Of a stretch of 64,000 bases of DNA, positions 35,310 to 45,036 are shown piece after piece. The notes under the pieces were generated by a model, which saw only the letters and a list, made by a program, of their open reading frames with translations, was not told the DNA's origin and did not search any database. The translations under genes and the position numbers were made by a program. Position 1 is the stretch's first letter; every line of letters begins with the position of its first letter. This DNA comes from Phycisphaeraceae bacterium (lineage in GTDB: Bacteria > Planctomycetota > Phycisphaerae > Phycisphaerales > UBA1924). The DNA lies in NCBI GenBank assembly GCA_019636555.1, contig JAHBXH010000001.1, forward strand, positions 1 through 64,000. The letters run 5' to 3'.

Positions 35310-36245
35310 TCAGGATCGCCGGATCGGCAACTGGATATGAATCTCGAAGTACGTCGCGCCGTGAACGAACGGCCTGCCGATCCAGGACTCAAATCCCGGG
35401 TGATCATCGGGCACATAACCGCTTCGGGGAAGCCATGAGCCGTACAGCCAGTGCAGCGCGCGGAGTTCGAGCGCGATATCGCCCTTGATCTCGATCTCCG
35501 CGACAGTCATCGCGGGAAAGCGGAAGCGGCCGATTTCGCCGCGCGGATGAGCGAGTTCCCGTAGACGCGATGGCGGAATCTCCACCGCGACGTGATAGCG
35601 GCAATTCTCGAGCGCGGTGACTTCGGGGTTGTCCCACTGATAGCCGAGCCATTGGCTATCGGCGAGTCGATTTCGTTCGGCCCAAGCCATAAGCCCGTTC
35701 ATCGCACGGACAACGCCCTCTCCCTGATACGGCTTGTCCACTCGGATATACGCGACGGTACGGGCGGGCAGATCACGGATGCGTACTTTGAATTCGTCCG
35801 GATTTGCGCGCGAGGGAAGCCGCTCGATGAGCCGCCCGGCGCTCATTTCATTCTCGTGCAGCTTCTTCGAGTGTGCGGTGCGCCAGGTATCAATATCGAA
35901 GGCTCGAGGGGGCACGCCGTAGCGCTGCTTGAACGAGCGGGAGAAATCGGAAGATGAAGCGAAGCCGCAGGCGAAGGCGATCGAAGTCAGCGAATCCTTG
36001 TGGGATCGCGCCATGAGGCCGAGCGCCTTTTCGAGACGCAGGCGCTTGGCGAAATCGGCAGGAGTCTCGCCGATTACGGCTTGGAAGACTCGGTGAAAGT
36101 GAAAAGGCGAGAGCATCGCGATCTTCGCGAGCCGATTGAGTCGAACGGGCTGATCGAGATGCGAAACGATGTGATCGATCGCGAGATTCACGCGTTCGAG
36201 GTATGCCGCGGGGGTGGAGGGCGATCGTTTGCTCGAGATTCGCAA
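35310..36245 (-). CDS. AraC-family regulator with GyrI-like ligand domain
   Basis: A 311-residue transcription factor. Two HTH motifs form the AraC DNA-binding domain at about 18-115 (LNRLAKIAMLSPFHFHRVFQ; LTSIAFACGFASSSDFSRSF). From about 150 to the end is a GyrI/RobA effector-binding fold (LPARTVAYIRVDKPYQGEG; GRFRFPAMTVAEIEIKGD; FEIHIQLPIRR). Such regulators respond to drug-like or amphipathic molecules. It is divergent from the DUF1579-VOC gene, with starts 82 bases apart, so it may control that gene. Confidence 0.88.
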   Translation of the reverse strand: MRISSKRSPSTPAAYLERVNLAIDHIVSHLDQPVRLNRLAKIAMLSPFHFHRVFQAVIGETPADFAKRLRLEKALGLMARSHKDSLTSIAFACGFASSSDFSRSFKQRYGVPPRAFDIDTWRTAHSKKLHENEMSAGRLIERLPSRANPDEFKVRIRDLPARTVAYIRVDKPYQGEGVVRAMNGLMAWAERNRLADSQWLGYQWDNPEVTALENCRYHVAVEIPPSRLRELAHPRGEIGRFRFPAMTVAEIEIKGDIALELRALHWLYGSWLPRSGYVPDDHPGFESWIGRPFVHGATYFEIHIQLPIRRS

Positions 36246-36327
36246 GATCTGTCAAGACCTCCGGCAGGCGACCTGTACGATATGAACAACCGGTGGGGTG
36301 TGCGAAGAAAGCGAGGCTGGAGGAACC

Positions 36328-37350
36328 ATGAAGGCGCGATTCGGTGCGGGAATAGCGGCAACTCTTGCGATTCTGCTCAATGCGGGACTCGTGTCTGCGC
36401 GGACCGAACCGGAGGCCAAGCCGGTTACGACTCCCTCAACCTCCGCTACCCCCGCCTCGCCGCTTGCGAAAGCGCTCGAAACGCTGAAGGCCGACGAAGG
36501 GATCTGGAGCGCCGAAGTCTCGTTCTGGCTCCGGCCCGGCGCCGACCCGATCAAGAGCAAGGCGACTGTTCATGCTTCGATGGACCTCGGTGGACATTTT
36601 CTTTCGCAGCGATTCGAGGGCACGTTCGGCCCGGAGATGGGGAACAAGCCGTGGACGAGTCTTTCGTACACGGGCTTCAACGCGTCCACCGGCGAATATG
36701 AAGCGGTGAGAATGGCAACGTCGAGCGCGACGATGATCAACGTTCGCGGCAAGGCCAAACCGGACGGCACGATCGAACTCTCGGGCACGTACGAGATGAT
36801 GGGAGCCAAAGGGACCGAGCGCGACATCATCCGGCACGAAGGACCGGACAAGTGCATCATCGAAACGTGGATGTCGTTCGATGGTTCACCGGAATTCAAG
36901 GGCGCGGAGATGGTCTTGACGCGGATGAGCGGGAAGTCGCAGAACAAAGAAGGAGATGCTGGCATGGATTTGGGCAATTTTTCGGTGAGCCTCGCGGTCA
37001 AGGACATCGGCGCATCGCGCGCGTTCTACGAAAAGCTCGGCTTCAGCAAAGTCGGGGGAAATCAGTCGCAGAACTGGCTCATCATGCAGAATGCGACGAG
37101 CACGATCGGGCTCTTTCAGGGCATGCTTCCGAAGAACACGCTGACGTTCAATCCGGGCTGGGACCGCAGCTGCGCGACGCTGCCCGCATTCGATGATGTT
37201 CGAGAGATCCAGAAGTCGCTCAAGGTGAAGGGATTGGAACTCACCCTTGCCGCCGACGAAACAACCGCCGGCCCCGCGAGCCTGATGCTGATGGATCCCG
37301 ACGGGAATCCCATTCTCGTCGATCAGCATGTCCCAAGGCCGGAGAAGTGA
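36328..37350 (+). CDS. DUF1579 - VOC/glyoxalase fusion protein, secreted
   Basis: A 340-residue protein. The ATG at 36328 is preceded by GGAGG, and the signal peptide is about 1-25 (GIAATLAILLNAGLVSA). Residues about 50-205 are a DUF1579 beta-barrel-type domain (HASMDLGGHFLSQRFEG; GTYEMMGAKGTERDI). Residues 213-340 are a VOC/glyoxalase fold (VSLAVKDIGASRAFYEKLGF; LMLMDPDGNPILVDQH). The VOC half begins at an internal ATG (36964) with a perfect AAGGAG 8 bases before it, so it may also be made as a separate protein without a signal peptide. Substrates are unknown. Confidence 0.8.
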   Translation: MKARFGAGIAATLAILLNAGLVSARTEPEAKPVTTPSTSATPASPLAKALETLKADEGIWSAEVSFWLRPGADPIKSKATVHASMDLGGHFLSQRFEGTFGPEMGNKPWTSLSYTGFNASTGEYEAVRMATSSATMINVRGKAKPDGTIELSGTYEMMGAKGTERDIIRHEGPDKCIIETWMSFDGSPEFKGAEMVLTRMSGKSQNKEGDAGMDLGNFSVSLAVKDIGASRAFYEKLGFSKVGGNQSQNWLIMQNATSTIGLFQGMLPKNTLTFNPGWDRSCATLPAFDDVREIQKSLKVKGLELTLAADETTAGPASLMLMDPDGNPILVDQHVPRPEK

Positions 37351-37359
37351 GCCGCTCGT

Positions 37360-38598
37360 TCAGGCCCGAACGACCGCACGCCGGAGAGATTCGAGCACTC
37401 GGTCGCGGGCGCTGCGGTCGGACTCGATCGCATCTCCGAGCGACCGCATCGGCGATGGAGCGATCGACTCCATCGCCTCGATCACAAGTTCCCCGATGCG
37501 GCCAAAGAGGATTTCGCCCCGGAGAAACGCGAGCACCGCTTCTTCGTTGGCGGCATTGAAGATCGCTCCCGATGTGCCCTCGGCGCGGATGACGGTGTAC
37601 GCGAGCTCGAGGAGCGGAAACTTTTCACGGTCCGGCGGCTCGAACTGGAGCGCTGTCGACAACTCGCCAAGGTCGAGCGGCTTGACGAGCGAAGGTGCCC
37701 TCACGGGGAATGCCAGCGCCTGCTGGATCGGTCCGCGCATGTCGGGGTGGGCGAGCTGCGTGATCACGCTTGAATCATCGAATTCGACGAGAGCATGCGC
37801 AATCGATTGCGGATGCACGACGGCGTCGATTTTCTCGGCGGGCAGCGCGAACAACCAGTGCGCCTCGATAATCTCGAGCGCCTTGTTCATCAGGCTCGCG
37901 CTATCCACCGTCACCTTCTCGCCCATCGTCCACGTCGGGTGCTTGAGCGCTTCGACCTTGGTCGCTCGCTGCACGCGCGACTTTTCCCAGGTGCGAAAGG
38001 GTCCGCCGCTCGCGGTCAGAGTGACCTTCTTCACGCAGGCGGGCGGCTGGGCGAGGGCCGGATAAATCGGACCGCGCGCACAATCCGGCCCGCATTGCAA
38101 GCACTGCCAGACCGCCGCGTGTTCACTGTCGACGGGCAGCAGTTTCGCGCCGGATTTGTGTGCCGCGGGAACAACGAGCGAGCCCGCGGCAACAAGCGTT
38201 TCTTTGTTTGCGAGCGCAACATCGCGCCCGAGTTCGACCGCGACGAGTGTCGCCGGCAAGCCCGCGCTGCCGACAATCGCCGCGAGTACAACATCGCACT
38301 CGATTTCACGCACGAGCCGTTCCGCGGCATCCTGCCCTGTGAATCCACCGTTCGGCGCATCGCCGTTACCCTCAGAGAGCGCGAGATGCTTCACGCCGAA
38401 GCGCGCCGCCTGATCGGCGATCAGAGCTGCGCCTTTTCCCGCGGCAAGCCCCACAACCTCGAAATGTTTGGGAAACAGCCCCTTGTCGTGGAGCGCGTTG
38501 AGGTGCGCGACGACCTCGAGGGTTTGCGTCCCGATCGAGCCGGTGGAGCCGAGGATGAGGATGCGAGTCTTCACGCCAGAATCACGGCCCGCCGCCAC
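37360..38598 (-). CDS. dxr: 1-deoxy-D-xylulose 5-phosphate reductoisomerase
   Basis: A 412-residue enzyme of the MEP isoprenoid pathway that converts DXP to MEP with NADPH and a divalent metal. The NADPH loop is ILILGSTGSIGTQTLEVV. Catalytic stretches are ALANKETLVAAG, PVDSEHAAVWQCL (metal-binding D and E), TASGGPFR, and HPTWTMGEKVTVDSASLMNK with the conserved His and Met-Gly-Lys. The length is slightly above usual because of a short insertion near ARGPIYPALAQPPACVK. The start could also be the GTG eight codons later, directly before the Rossmann strand. It is followed 24 bases upstream on the strand by rne. Confidence 0.95.
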   Translation of the reverse strand: MAAGRDSGVKTRILILGSTGSIGTQTLEVVAHLNALHDKGLFPKHFEVVGLAAGKGAALIADQAARFGVKHLALSEGNGDAPNGGFTGQDAAERLVREIECDVVLAAIVGSAGLPATLVAVELGRDVALANKETLVAAGSLVVPAAHKSGAKLLPVDSEHAAVWQCLQCGPDCARGPIYPALAQPPACVKKVTLTASGGPFRTWEKSRVQRATKVEALKHPTWTMGEKVTVDSASLMNKALEIIEAHWLFALPAEKIDAVVHPQSIAHALVEFDDSSVITQLAHPDMRGPIQQALAFPVRAPSLVKPLDLGELSTALQFEPPDREKFPLLELAYTVIRAEGTSGAIFNAANEEAVLAFLRGEILFGRIGELVIEAMESIAPSPMRSLGDAIESDRSARDRVLESLRRAVVRA

Positions 38599-38622
38599 CC
38601 TTCACCCTCGCACTCTACCGCA

Positions 38623-41298
38623 TTACTCCGGCTTGGGCCGTTTGTTCAGTTCCGCGGGCGTCAGCTTGCGGCGCGATCCGTAGAGCAGCCGAGGCTTCGG
38701 CCCGGCGGGAGTCGGAGCCTGGGCCGGCTGGCCGCTTTGGTTGGCGTTGTAGCCCGAGTAGTCGCGCGTGCCGCGGCCGCCCGAGTTTCCGCCTCCGTCG
38801 CCCGCATTCTGAGCTTGCCCGCCGTGTTGCGACTGGCCTCCGCCCTGTCCCCCTCGGCCGCGTCCGCGGCGCCCTCGACGGCGCCGTCGCCCCCCGCGCT
38901 GCTCGCCTTCGTTTCCTGCTTGCGCAGCTCCATCCGCTGCTGCGGGTTCGGCGTTTCCATCGCGCGGCCGATCGCCCGATTGCACAGCCTCGACGTTTCG
39001 CTCGTCGCTCGGCTGATTCGCGGGTTGGCCGTCCTGCCTTTGCTGATCGCGACCGCGACCGCCCCGGCGACCACGCCGACGGCGACGGCGGCGGCCGCCG
39101 TGACCCTCGCCGGGCTGCCCGTCTGGCTGCAACTGCTCATCGCCGGTGTTCGACAGTTGCTGCTCGACGTCCTCTTCGACGATCTGGACGACCAGGTCCT
39201 CTTGCGACCCGCCGAGATCCTGCTTCGGCGGCGTCACACCGTCTTCGTCACCATGATCACCCATGATGATCACGCCGCGCTCGGTCTCGATGCGCCGGAC
39301 ATCCTGTACGCGCACATTTTCGGTGTGCGCAGCTTGCGGCTGCTGGCGCTGCGGCCCGGAAGAATGATCTCGCCGGCTCTTGTCGCGCCCTTGCCCGCCG
39401 CGCTGATTCCCGCGATTCTGCTCGCGGTCGTCGCGTCCGCGTCCACCTCGACGGCCCCTGCCTCCTCGTCGACGCCGCCCGCCACCTTGCGACTCGGCTT
39501 CGGCGGTCGCCGCCGCGGCCTCCTGCGCGTCGGAGCGGATCTGTTGATCCAGCTCTTCATCGGTAAGATGGACCGGTTCGTCACCGAGTTCGACGACTTC
39601 TTCGGTCGGCCCGCCGGCGGCGACATCGGCCTCATGGGTTTCGTCGCGCTCGGTCGCGGAATCGGAGGAGAATCCGCCGTCGTCGGTTCCGATCGACGGT
39701 TCCTCGATGACGATGAGTTCCGCGGGGCGCTTGCGGGGAAGCGGCTGCGTGAGATCGATGTCGGCGCCGAGCGTGTCGTACGCGTAGAACGTGACACGAT
39801 CGACGGGCACGGCCTCGCTGACGCGGACATCGACCCGCTTGCCGCTGGAGCGCTCGATGCGGCTGAGCAGGTGGCGCTTGGCGCTGAGCAACTCGCCCGC
39901 GACGCGCGGGCTGACCACGAGTTCGACGCGCCCGACTTTGTCCACGTCGAGCAGTGCCGCGAGTTCGCGGAGCGCATCGCCCGCGACGCTCTCCGGCTTT
40001 TGCACAAGCCCGCGTCCGCGGCAGGTCGGGCAATCGGCGAAGTGAAGGCTCTCGGAGCTGGCCCGCATGCGCTGTCGGGTCATTTCGAGAATGCCGAATT
40101 GCGAGATCGTGGAAATCGTGGTGCGGGCGCGGTCGCGTTTGAGGCGTTCGCGGAAACGGCTCTCGATTTCCTTGCGGTGCGAGAGCGAGCGCATGTCGAT
40201 CAGATCGTTGACGACGATGCCGCCCTGATCGCGCAGTCGCAACTGGCGACAGATCTCGTCGACCGCTTCAAGATTGGTCTGGTAGGCGTTTTCCTCGGCA
40301 TCGCGCGATTCGCGGGACTTGCCGCTGTTGACGTCGATCGCGACCAAAGCTTCGGTCTGGTCGATGACGAGCCGCCCGCCCGAAGGAAGCGGAACCTCGC
40401 GCGCGTGGATATGCGCGATCTGCTCTTCAACCGCGAAAGCGTGATAGATCGGCGTGCGCCCGGGATAGTGGAGCAACTTCGTGCTCGTGCGAGGCGCGAC
40501 AATCTTGAGGAAGCGGCTGGCGCGCTGGAGCGCCTGCTCGTTATCGATCACGATCTCGTCAATATCGGTGGTGAGCTGATCGCGGAGCGCACGGACGAGC
40601 AAATCGCTCTCGGCGTACAGAAGCCGCGGCTTATCGCCCTGGGCGCGCCGGCGTTCCATGTCCTTGTAGAGGCGCACGAGATACGCGAGGTCGCGCTTGA
40701 GTTCCATCTTCGTGCGCTCGAGGCCCGCGGTGCGCAGGATGAAACCGAATCCCTCGGGCAGATCGAGTTGGTCGAGGATCTCTCGCATCTTGCGGCGCTG
40801 CTCCTCGTCCTCGACCTTGCGCGACACCCCCACCTTGTCCATCTGCGGCATCATCACGAGGAAGCGGCCGGGAATCGACAGATAGCTCGTGAGCGTCGGG
40901 CCTTTGGTGCCCACGCCTTCTTTGAGGACCTGCACGAAGACTTCGTCGCCCCGGCGAAGCGCCGCCTGGATCGGCGGGCGCTCGCGGCGCGGCGTCTTGT
41001 GCCCGACCTGCTCTGTCGCGTCGTCGCTCTCGCCGGGGAAATAGCGCGGGTGCAGATCGCTGACGTGCAAGAACCCGTTGTCGCCCACGCCGAAATCAAC
41101 GAACGCCGCCTGGATTGCCGGCTCGACATTGATGACTTTGCCGACGTAGATGTTGCCCACGCGGCTCTGCGCCGCAAACTTTTCGCTTGTGAACTCTTCG
41201 AGTCTGCCGTCTTCCACGATCGCGATCCGGCATTCCTCGCCGGGCACGTAGTTGATCAGCATCTGGGTCTTTGACTTGGCTTTGCTTTCACGAACCAT
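38623..41298 (-). CDS. rne: Ribonuclease E/G family endoribonuclease
   Basis: An 891-residue RNA-processing and decay enzyme. The S1 domain (about 45-145) begins SRVGNIYVGKVINVEPAIQA. The DNase-I-like catalytic core carries AIDVNSGK (D322) and VVNDLIDM (D365), the two metal-binding aspartates. The Zn-link is CPTCRGRG (C423, C426), used for tetramer formation. After about residue 560 the chain is disordered, with Arg/Gly-rich blocks (GGRRRRGGRGRRGGRGRD and two others), probably RNA-binding and degradosome scaffold. The ATG at 41298 is chosen because the conserved region starts soon after; the frame upstream is open but compositionally odd. Confidence 0.93.
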   Translation of the reverse strand: MVRESKAKSKTQMLINYVPGEECRIAIVEDGRLEEFTSEKFAAQSRVGNIYVGKVINVEPAIQAAFVDFGVGDNGFLHVSDLHPRYFPGESDDATEQVGHKTPRRERPPIQAALRRGDEVFVQVLKEGVGTKGPTLTSYLSIPGRFLVMMPQMDKVGVSRKVEDEEQRRKMREILDQLDLPEGFGFILRTAGLERTKMELKRDLAYLVRLYKDMERRRAQGDKPRLLYAESDLLVRALRDQLTTDIDEIVIDNEQALQRASRFLKIVAPRTSTKLLHYPGRTPIYHAFAVEEQIAHIHAREVPLPSGGRLVIDQTEALVAIDVNSGKSRESRDAEENAYQTNLEAVDEICRQLRLRDQGGIVVNDLIDMRSLSHRKEIESRFRERLKRDRARTTISTISQFGILEMTRQRMRASSESLHFADCPTCRGRGLVQKPESVAGDALRELAALLDVDKVGRVELVVSPRVAGELLSAKRHLLSRIERSSGKRVDVRVSEAVPVDRVTFYAYDTLGADIDLTQPLPRKRPAELIVIEEPSIGTDDGGFSSDSATERDETHEADVAAGGPTEEVVELGDEPVHLTDEELDQQIRSDAQEAAAATAEAESQGGGRRRRGGRGRRGGRGRDDREQNRGNQRGGQGRDKSRRDHSSGPQRQQPQAAHTENVRVQDVRRIETERGVIIMGDHGDEDGVTPPKQDLGGSQEDLVVQIVEEDVEQQLSNTGDEQLQPDGQPGEGHGGRRRRRRRGRRGGRGRDQQRQDGQPANQPSDERNVEAVQSGDRPRDGNAEPAAADGAAQAGNEGEQRGGRRRRRGRRGRGRGGQGGGQSQHGGQAQNAGDGGGNSGGRGTRDYSGYNANQSGQPAQAPTPAGPKPRLLYGSRRKLTPAELNKRPKPE

Positions 41299-41696
41299 TC
41301 CGAACTCCGAACTGGCGACGGGCAAGGAACCCGGAGCGCCGTGCGCGGCGATATCGCCGCGGGCAATAGAGCGCTCGCGCGTCGTGATTGCTTCAGAGAA
41401 AGCCCGAAGACCGCACCGGCGACGGGCCACGCCCGTCGCACCTCGCACGGACGGCGACGGACGCATCGCGCCCGGCATCCGGCCGTTTGGACCGAAGCCG
41501 GAATCTGGTCCGGCCCGGACGCATCTCGCGCCCTTTCGATCCGCCGGATGCCGCCGCACTGGCGGACGATCCGGACTTGTGCTCCACGCGCCCCGCTGCG
41601 CCGCGTGAGCGGCAGAGTCCGAGGGGGAAGCGATGCAGAGTCGTTCGGACTTGCCCGGCTGGACGCCGACAAGCCCTCGATTGTCTTTTGCCTGAC
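41299..41696. promoter_or_regulatory. Long rne leader region with a strong hairpin
   Basis: A 398-base gap upstream of rne. A 9-bp perfect stem GCGACGGGC-CAC-GCCCGTCGC lies at 41419-41439, about 120 bases before the start. In other bacteria rne mRNA leaders are structured and mediate autoregulation; that role here is a guess. No promoter was pinned down. Confidence 0.35.
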
Positions 41697-43532
41697 CTAT
41701 TCGCCGGTACGCCCGTCGAACAAATCAGGCACGATCTTGCGAGCCCGGTCCCTCAGGTACGAGGAAATCTGGGTCTCTGAATCGAACGAGAGCGCCTGTC
41801 GGGCGATCTGCTCGCACTGTTTCAAACTCACCGAACGGATCAGCCGCTTGAGCTGCGGGATCGACCCGGCGGAGACGCTAAGGGTACGCAGGCCCATCCC
41901 CACAAGCAGAAGAGCGTATTCGGGGTCGCCCGCCGATTCGCCGCAGCAGGAAACCGGGGTGTCGTGCCGCCGGGCGGCCCGGACGACGTCTCGGATAAGC
42001 CGGATCACCGCCGGATGAGCCGGGTTGTACATGCCCGCGATCGTTTCGTTGGTGCGATCCACGGCGAGCGTGTACTGCGTCAGGTCGTTGGTCCCGATCG
42101 AGAAAAAATCCACTTCCCGGGCGAATGTCTCGGCGAGCAGTGCCGCCGAGGGGACCTCGACCATCATCCCGACCTTCATATTTCGGTCGAATTTGATCCC
42201 TTCTTCGTCCAAATCCTCCATGACGTCGTTCACGATGTACTTCGACTGGCGGAATTCGCCGGTGCTCGTGATGAGCGGGAACATGATCTTGATCGGGCCC
42301 TTGGCGCTCGCCCGGAGCAGAGCCCGGAGCTGACGCTTGAACATCGGCTGGTTCTTCAGGCAATAGCGGATCGAGCGGCAACCGAGAAACGGGTTGCGCT
42401 CCGGGAGTTCCGCACGTTCCTGCGTGTACTTGTCGGCGCCCAGGTCCATCGTGCGGATGGTGAGCGGCTTTCCTTTCATCAGTTCGACGCACCGGACGTA
42501 GCTCTTGTAGTGATCCTCTTCCGATGGCTCGTGCTTGCTTGTGAGGTAGAGAAACTCGGTGCGGTAGAGCCCCACGCCCTCGCCGCCCAATTCGAGCACA
42601 TGCTCGGCCTCGTCCGCGAACTCGATGTTTCCGACGAGTTCGATGCGCTGGCCATCCGTTGTTACGGACGGCAGATCGCGGAGTTCGCCCAGCGAGAGCT
42701 GGAAAGTTTCGCGCTGCTTGATGAGGCCGTGATATTCCTCGAGCCGCTCGGCATCGGGATTCAGGATGATGATGCCGCGATCGCCATCGAGAATGATGCT
42801 CGCGCCGTCGGTTGCGGCGGCGGTGATCTGGCGGCAGCCGACCACCGCGGGAATGCCGAGCGCCCGCGCAACAATCGCCGTGTGACCGGTGCGCCCGCCC
42901 AGGTCGGTCGCGAACCCGATCACGCGCTTGCGATCGAAGCTCGCTGCCTGCGAAGGCGTGAGATCGCGCGCGAGCAGGATCGAATTGTGCGGCAGTTTGG
43001 CGAGGCGGCTCTCCGCGCGACCGAGCAATTGGTTGAGCAGGCGCGTGACAAGATCATCGATGTCATTGACTTTCGTCGTGAAGACCGAATCGGGCGCGGC
43101 ACGAAACTTGTCCGCCAGTTGGCCGAGCACCTGACAGACCGCGTATTCCGCGCCGACACGTTCGGTCTCGACCATCTTCCGCATCGGGCCGATGAGCGAC
43201 TTGTCTTTCAGCATCCCGGCGTGAAAGAGAAAGATCTTTGCCGCCTCATCGCCCATTTCGCCCTTGGCCCGCGCGTGCACCGCCGTCAGCTCTTCGATCG
43301 AAGCATGGATCGCGTCGTCGAGCTTTTTCTGCTCGCGCTCGACCGCGGCAGGCGCAATGAGCCGACGCGGCATGCGCCGGTGGTCATCTCCCAGCAGCGC
43401 GACGTGGCCGATCGCGATCCCCGGCGAGACCGCGATCCCCTTGATGATCTGCATTTTCGGGCCCGGCGCACTCTCGGCGCTCGCGTCGGTCGCGGACGAA
43501 GGAGCGGGTTTGTCGCTGCTATGGCCTGTCAC
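41697..43532 (-). CDS. ptsI: PTS enzyme I (phosphoenolpyruvate-protein phosphotransferase)
   Basis: A 611-residue cytoplasmic enzyme that passes phosphate from PEP to HPr. The N-terminal part has GIAVSPGIAIGHVALL and the HPr-binding helices. The phospho-His motif is LGGRTGHTAIVARALGIP (H217), with Gly in place of the usual Ser before His. The PEP/TIM-barrel half carries GEGVGLYRTEFLYL, IRTMDLGADK, NPFLGCRSIR, VEVPSAALLAE, DFFSIGTNDLTQYTLAVDR and the active Cys in PVSCCGESAGDP. All key residues are present. No HPr or EII gene is in the window, so the partner is elsewhere and the role may be regulatory. Confidence 0.93.
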   Translation of the reverse strand: MTGHSSDKPAPSSATDASAESAPGPKMQIIKGIAVSPGIAIGHVALLGDDHRRMPRRLIAPAAVEREQKKLDDAIHASIEELTAVHARAKGEMGDEAAKIFLFHAGMLKDKSLIGPMRKMVETERVGAEYAVCQVLGQLADKFRAAPDSVFTTKVNDIDDLVTRLLNQLLGRAESRLAKLPHNSILLARDLTPSQAASFDRKRVIGFATDLGGRTGHTAIVARALGIPAVVGCRQITAAATDGASIILDGDRGIIILNPDAERLEEYHGLIKQRETFQLSLGELRDLPSVTTDGQRIELVGNIEFADEAEHVLELGGEGVGLYRTEFLYLTSKHEPSEEDHYKSYVRCVELMKGKPLTIRTMDLGADKYTQERAELPERNPFLGCRSIRYCLKNQPMFKRQLRALLRASAKGPIKIMFPLITSTGEFRQSKYIVNDVMEDLDEEGIKFDRNMKVGMMVEVPSAALLAETFAREVDFFSIGTNDLTQYTLAVDRTNETIAGMYNPAHPAVIRLIRDVVRAARRHDTPVSCCGESAGDPEYALLLVGMGLRTLSVSAGSIPQLKRLIRSVSLKQCEQIARQALSFDSETQISSYLRDRARKIVPDLFDGRTGE

Positions 43533-43580
43533 GGGAGGGCGAGTTTATCGAGGAAAAGCCGCGGAAGAAAAACGGCGATT

Positions 43581-44804
43581 TCAGCGGAGCGCTCCCAGCA
43601 GATAGCTTTCCAGCCGCGCGATCAGCCGGGAAACTGTCAGATCGGCCCCGACACTCGCCGCGGCGGCTCGGGCCTCTGCCATCCATCGATCGTCGAGAAT
43701 CTTTCCGAGCGCCCCGAGCCAGCCTTCGCGCGTGTCTTCCCGAACGATCTCGCCCGGTTTGTGCAGGCCGGTATCCACAAGATCGCTCCCGGGCGCGTGA
43801 AGCCCGGCGAGCAGCGGCACCCCGGCGCGGATCGCCTCGCACGCGAAGCGTCCGGTACCTAATCCCTGCGTACCAAATGCCGCGATCGCGATGTCCGATG
43901 CCGCGAGTAGACGCGCCATGTTCACCCGCGTCCCGGCAAACACCACGGAGTGAGCACACCCCGCGCGACGCGCCAGCGTGTGCAGCATGTGGGGGAAGCG
44001 ACCGGTGACAATCAGGCGTAGACGCGGAGCGCTCTGCGGCTGGTCCCCGTTCGCCATCATGCGGCTCGGCGTCGCGACGCGTTCGAGGAGCGCGAGCGCC
44101 TCGAGCAGATTCGCCGAAGTGTGTTCGTCGGCGTGCGTTCCGCTGAGAAGAAAAACCCTGTCGGAGTCCTGAAGCGAAAGCCGCTCACGTACTTCGCACC
44201 GAACCGCGTCGCGCTCCGCGCCGATAATCGGATTGCTTCGGGCGGCATACCCGAGCGAGCGAAGGCTCGACTTCTCCGCGTGCGGACCGATCGTCAGCGG
44301 CTGGACGCGCCGGCGGGGCGTGTCCTTTGCGGCGCGGCGCTCGGCGAGCAACTCGTGAAGCAGCCACGGGTGATGCACGAGTTCCATCGCCACGGCGACC
44401 GGACTGCTCTCGGCGAGTATGCGCGAAACAACCTCGTTCGCACGGGTTCCGATCGGGAGCCAGACATCTCCGCAAATGAGCGGTGTGAGGCTGAGGCAGA
44501 CCCTGTCGGGGCGGGCCTTCAGCAGGCTTCGCGCCCAGTAGCGGAAGAGAAATGGTTCCGCGCCGAAGTGGCGCCGATTGGGGCGGTGAACCAGCAGGGG
44601 CAATCCGTCAAAGAGCGCAGGGTCGTCGCAGCCGTCGAGCGCGACCTCAACCCTGTGACCCCGGGCCGCGAGCGCGTGCGCGAGATCCGGGGCCCAGAGT
44701 GTTTCGGACCAGTCGAGGCTGCGGACGAACCCGGCGAGGATGAGGATGTTGAGTTTGCGAGAGGGACGACCTTCTTTGAAGATACTCGAAGCCTCGTTTG
44801 ACAT
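43581..44804 (-). CDS. GT4-like glycosyltransferase
   Basis: A protein of about 407 residues with a GT-B fold. The N-terminus LNILILAGFVRSLDWSETLW leads the acceptor domain. Donor-domain features are LIVTGRFPHMLHTLARRAGC, VVFAGTRVNMARLLAASDIA and GTGRFACEAIRAGVPLLAG. The usual E-x7-E is not clear, so the sub-family is uncertain. The start may be 44804 or the ATG at 44813; neither has a good Shine-Dalgarno. It is 48 bases upstream of ptsI on the same strand. Confidence 0.7.
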   Translation of the reverse strand: MSNEASSIFKEGRPSRKLNILILAGFVRSLDWSETLWAPDLAHALAARGHRVEVALDGCDDPALFDGLPLLVHRPNRRHFGAEPFLFRYWARSLLKARPDRVCLSLTPLICGDVWLPIGTRANEVVSRILAESSPVAVAMELVHHPWLLHELLAERRAAKDTPRRRVQPLTIGPHAEKSSLRSLGYAARSNPIIGAERDAVRCEVRERLSLQDSDRVFLLSGTHADEHTSANLLEALALLERVATPSRMMANGDQPQSAPRLRLIVTGRFPHMLHTLARRAGCAHSVVFAGTRVNMARLLAASDIAIAAFGTQGLGTGRFACEAIRAGVPLLAGLHAPGSDLVDTGLHKPGEIVREDTREGWLGALGKILDDRWMAEARAAAASVGADLTVSRLIARLESYLLGALR

Positions 44805-44974
44805 GGTGCGCATTGTGCGTGAGTGCGAGGACAAACACGAATCGGAAGCGTAAATTGTAACGGCTACTCCCCCAATGCATGGTTGCCTCCTTCGCGCCGG
44901 ATCCAAGCGGCCCTTTCACTCTCCCTACGTTTGCAGCTGCGAGACTCGCACCATCAGATTGCAAGCGCCGCAGC

Positions 44975-45006
44975 AAAAAGAAAGCGTCGTGCACTTCGCA
45001 CGACGC
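44975..45006 (-). terminator. Rho-independent terminator of the lipoprotein pair
   Basis: Perfect 9-bp hairpin GCGTCGTGC-GAAGT-GCACGACGC (minus strand) followed by TTTCTTTTT. It lies 30 bases after the stop of the 45037 gene. Confidence 0.9.
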
Positions 45007-45036
45007 GCTTGCAAAGCGATGCGGATTGGATGATCG

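Noticed and set aside
37795..41274. 1159-codon plus-strand frame across dxr and rne
   Set aside because: Runs through two recognised genes on the other strand; low-complexity composition typical of antisense GC-rich frames.
41964..43862. 632-codon plus-strand frame over ptsI
   Set aside because: Antisense shadow of a complete enzyme I gene.
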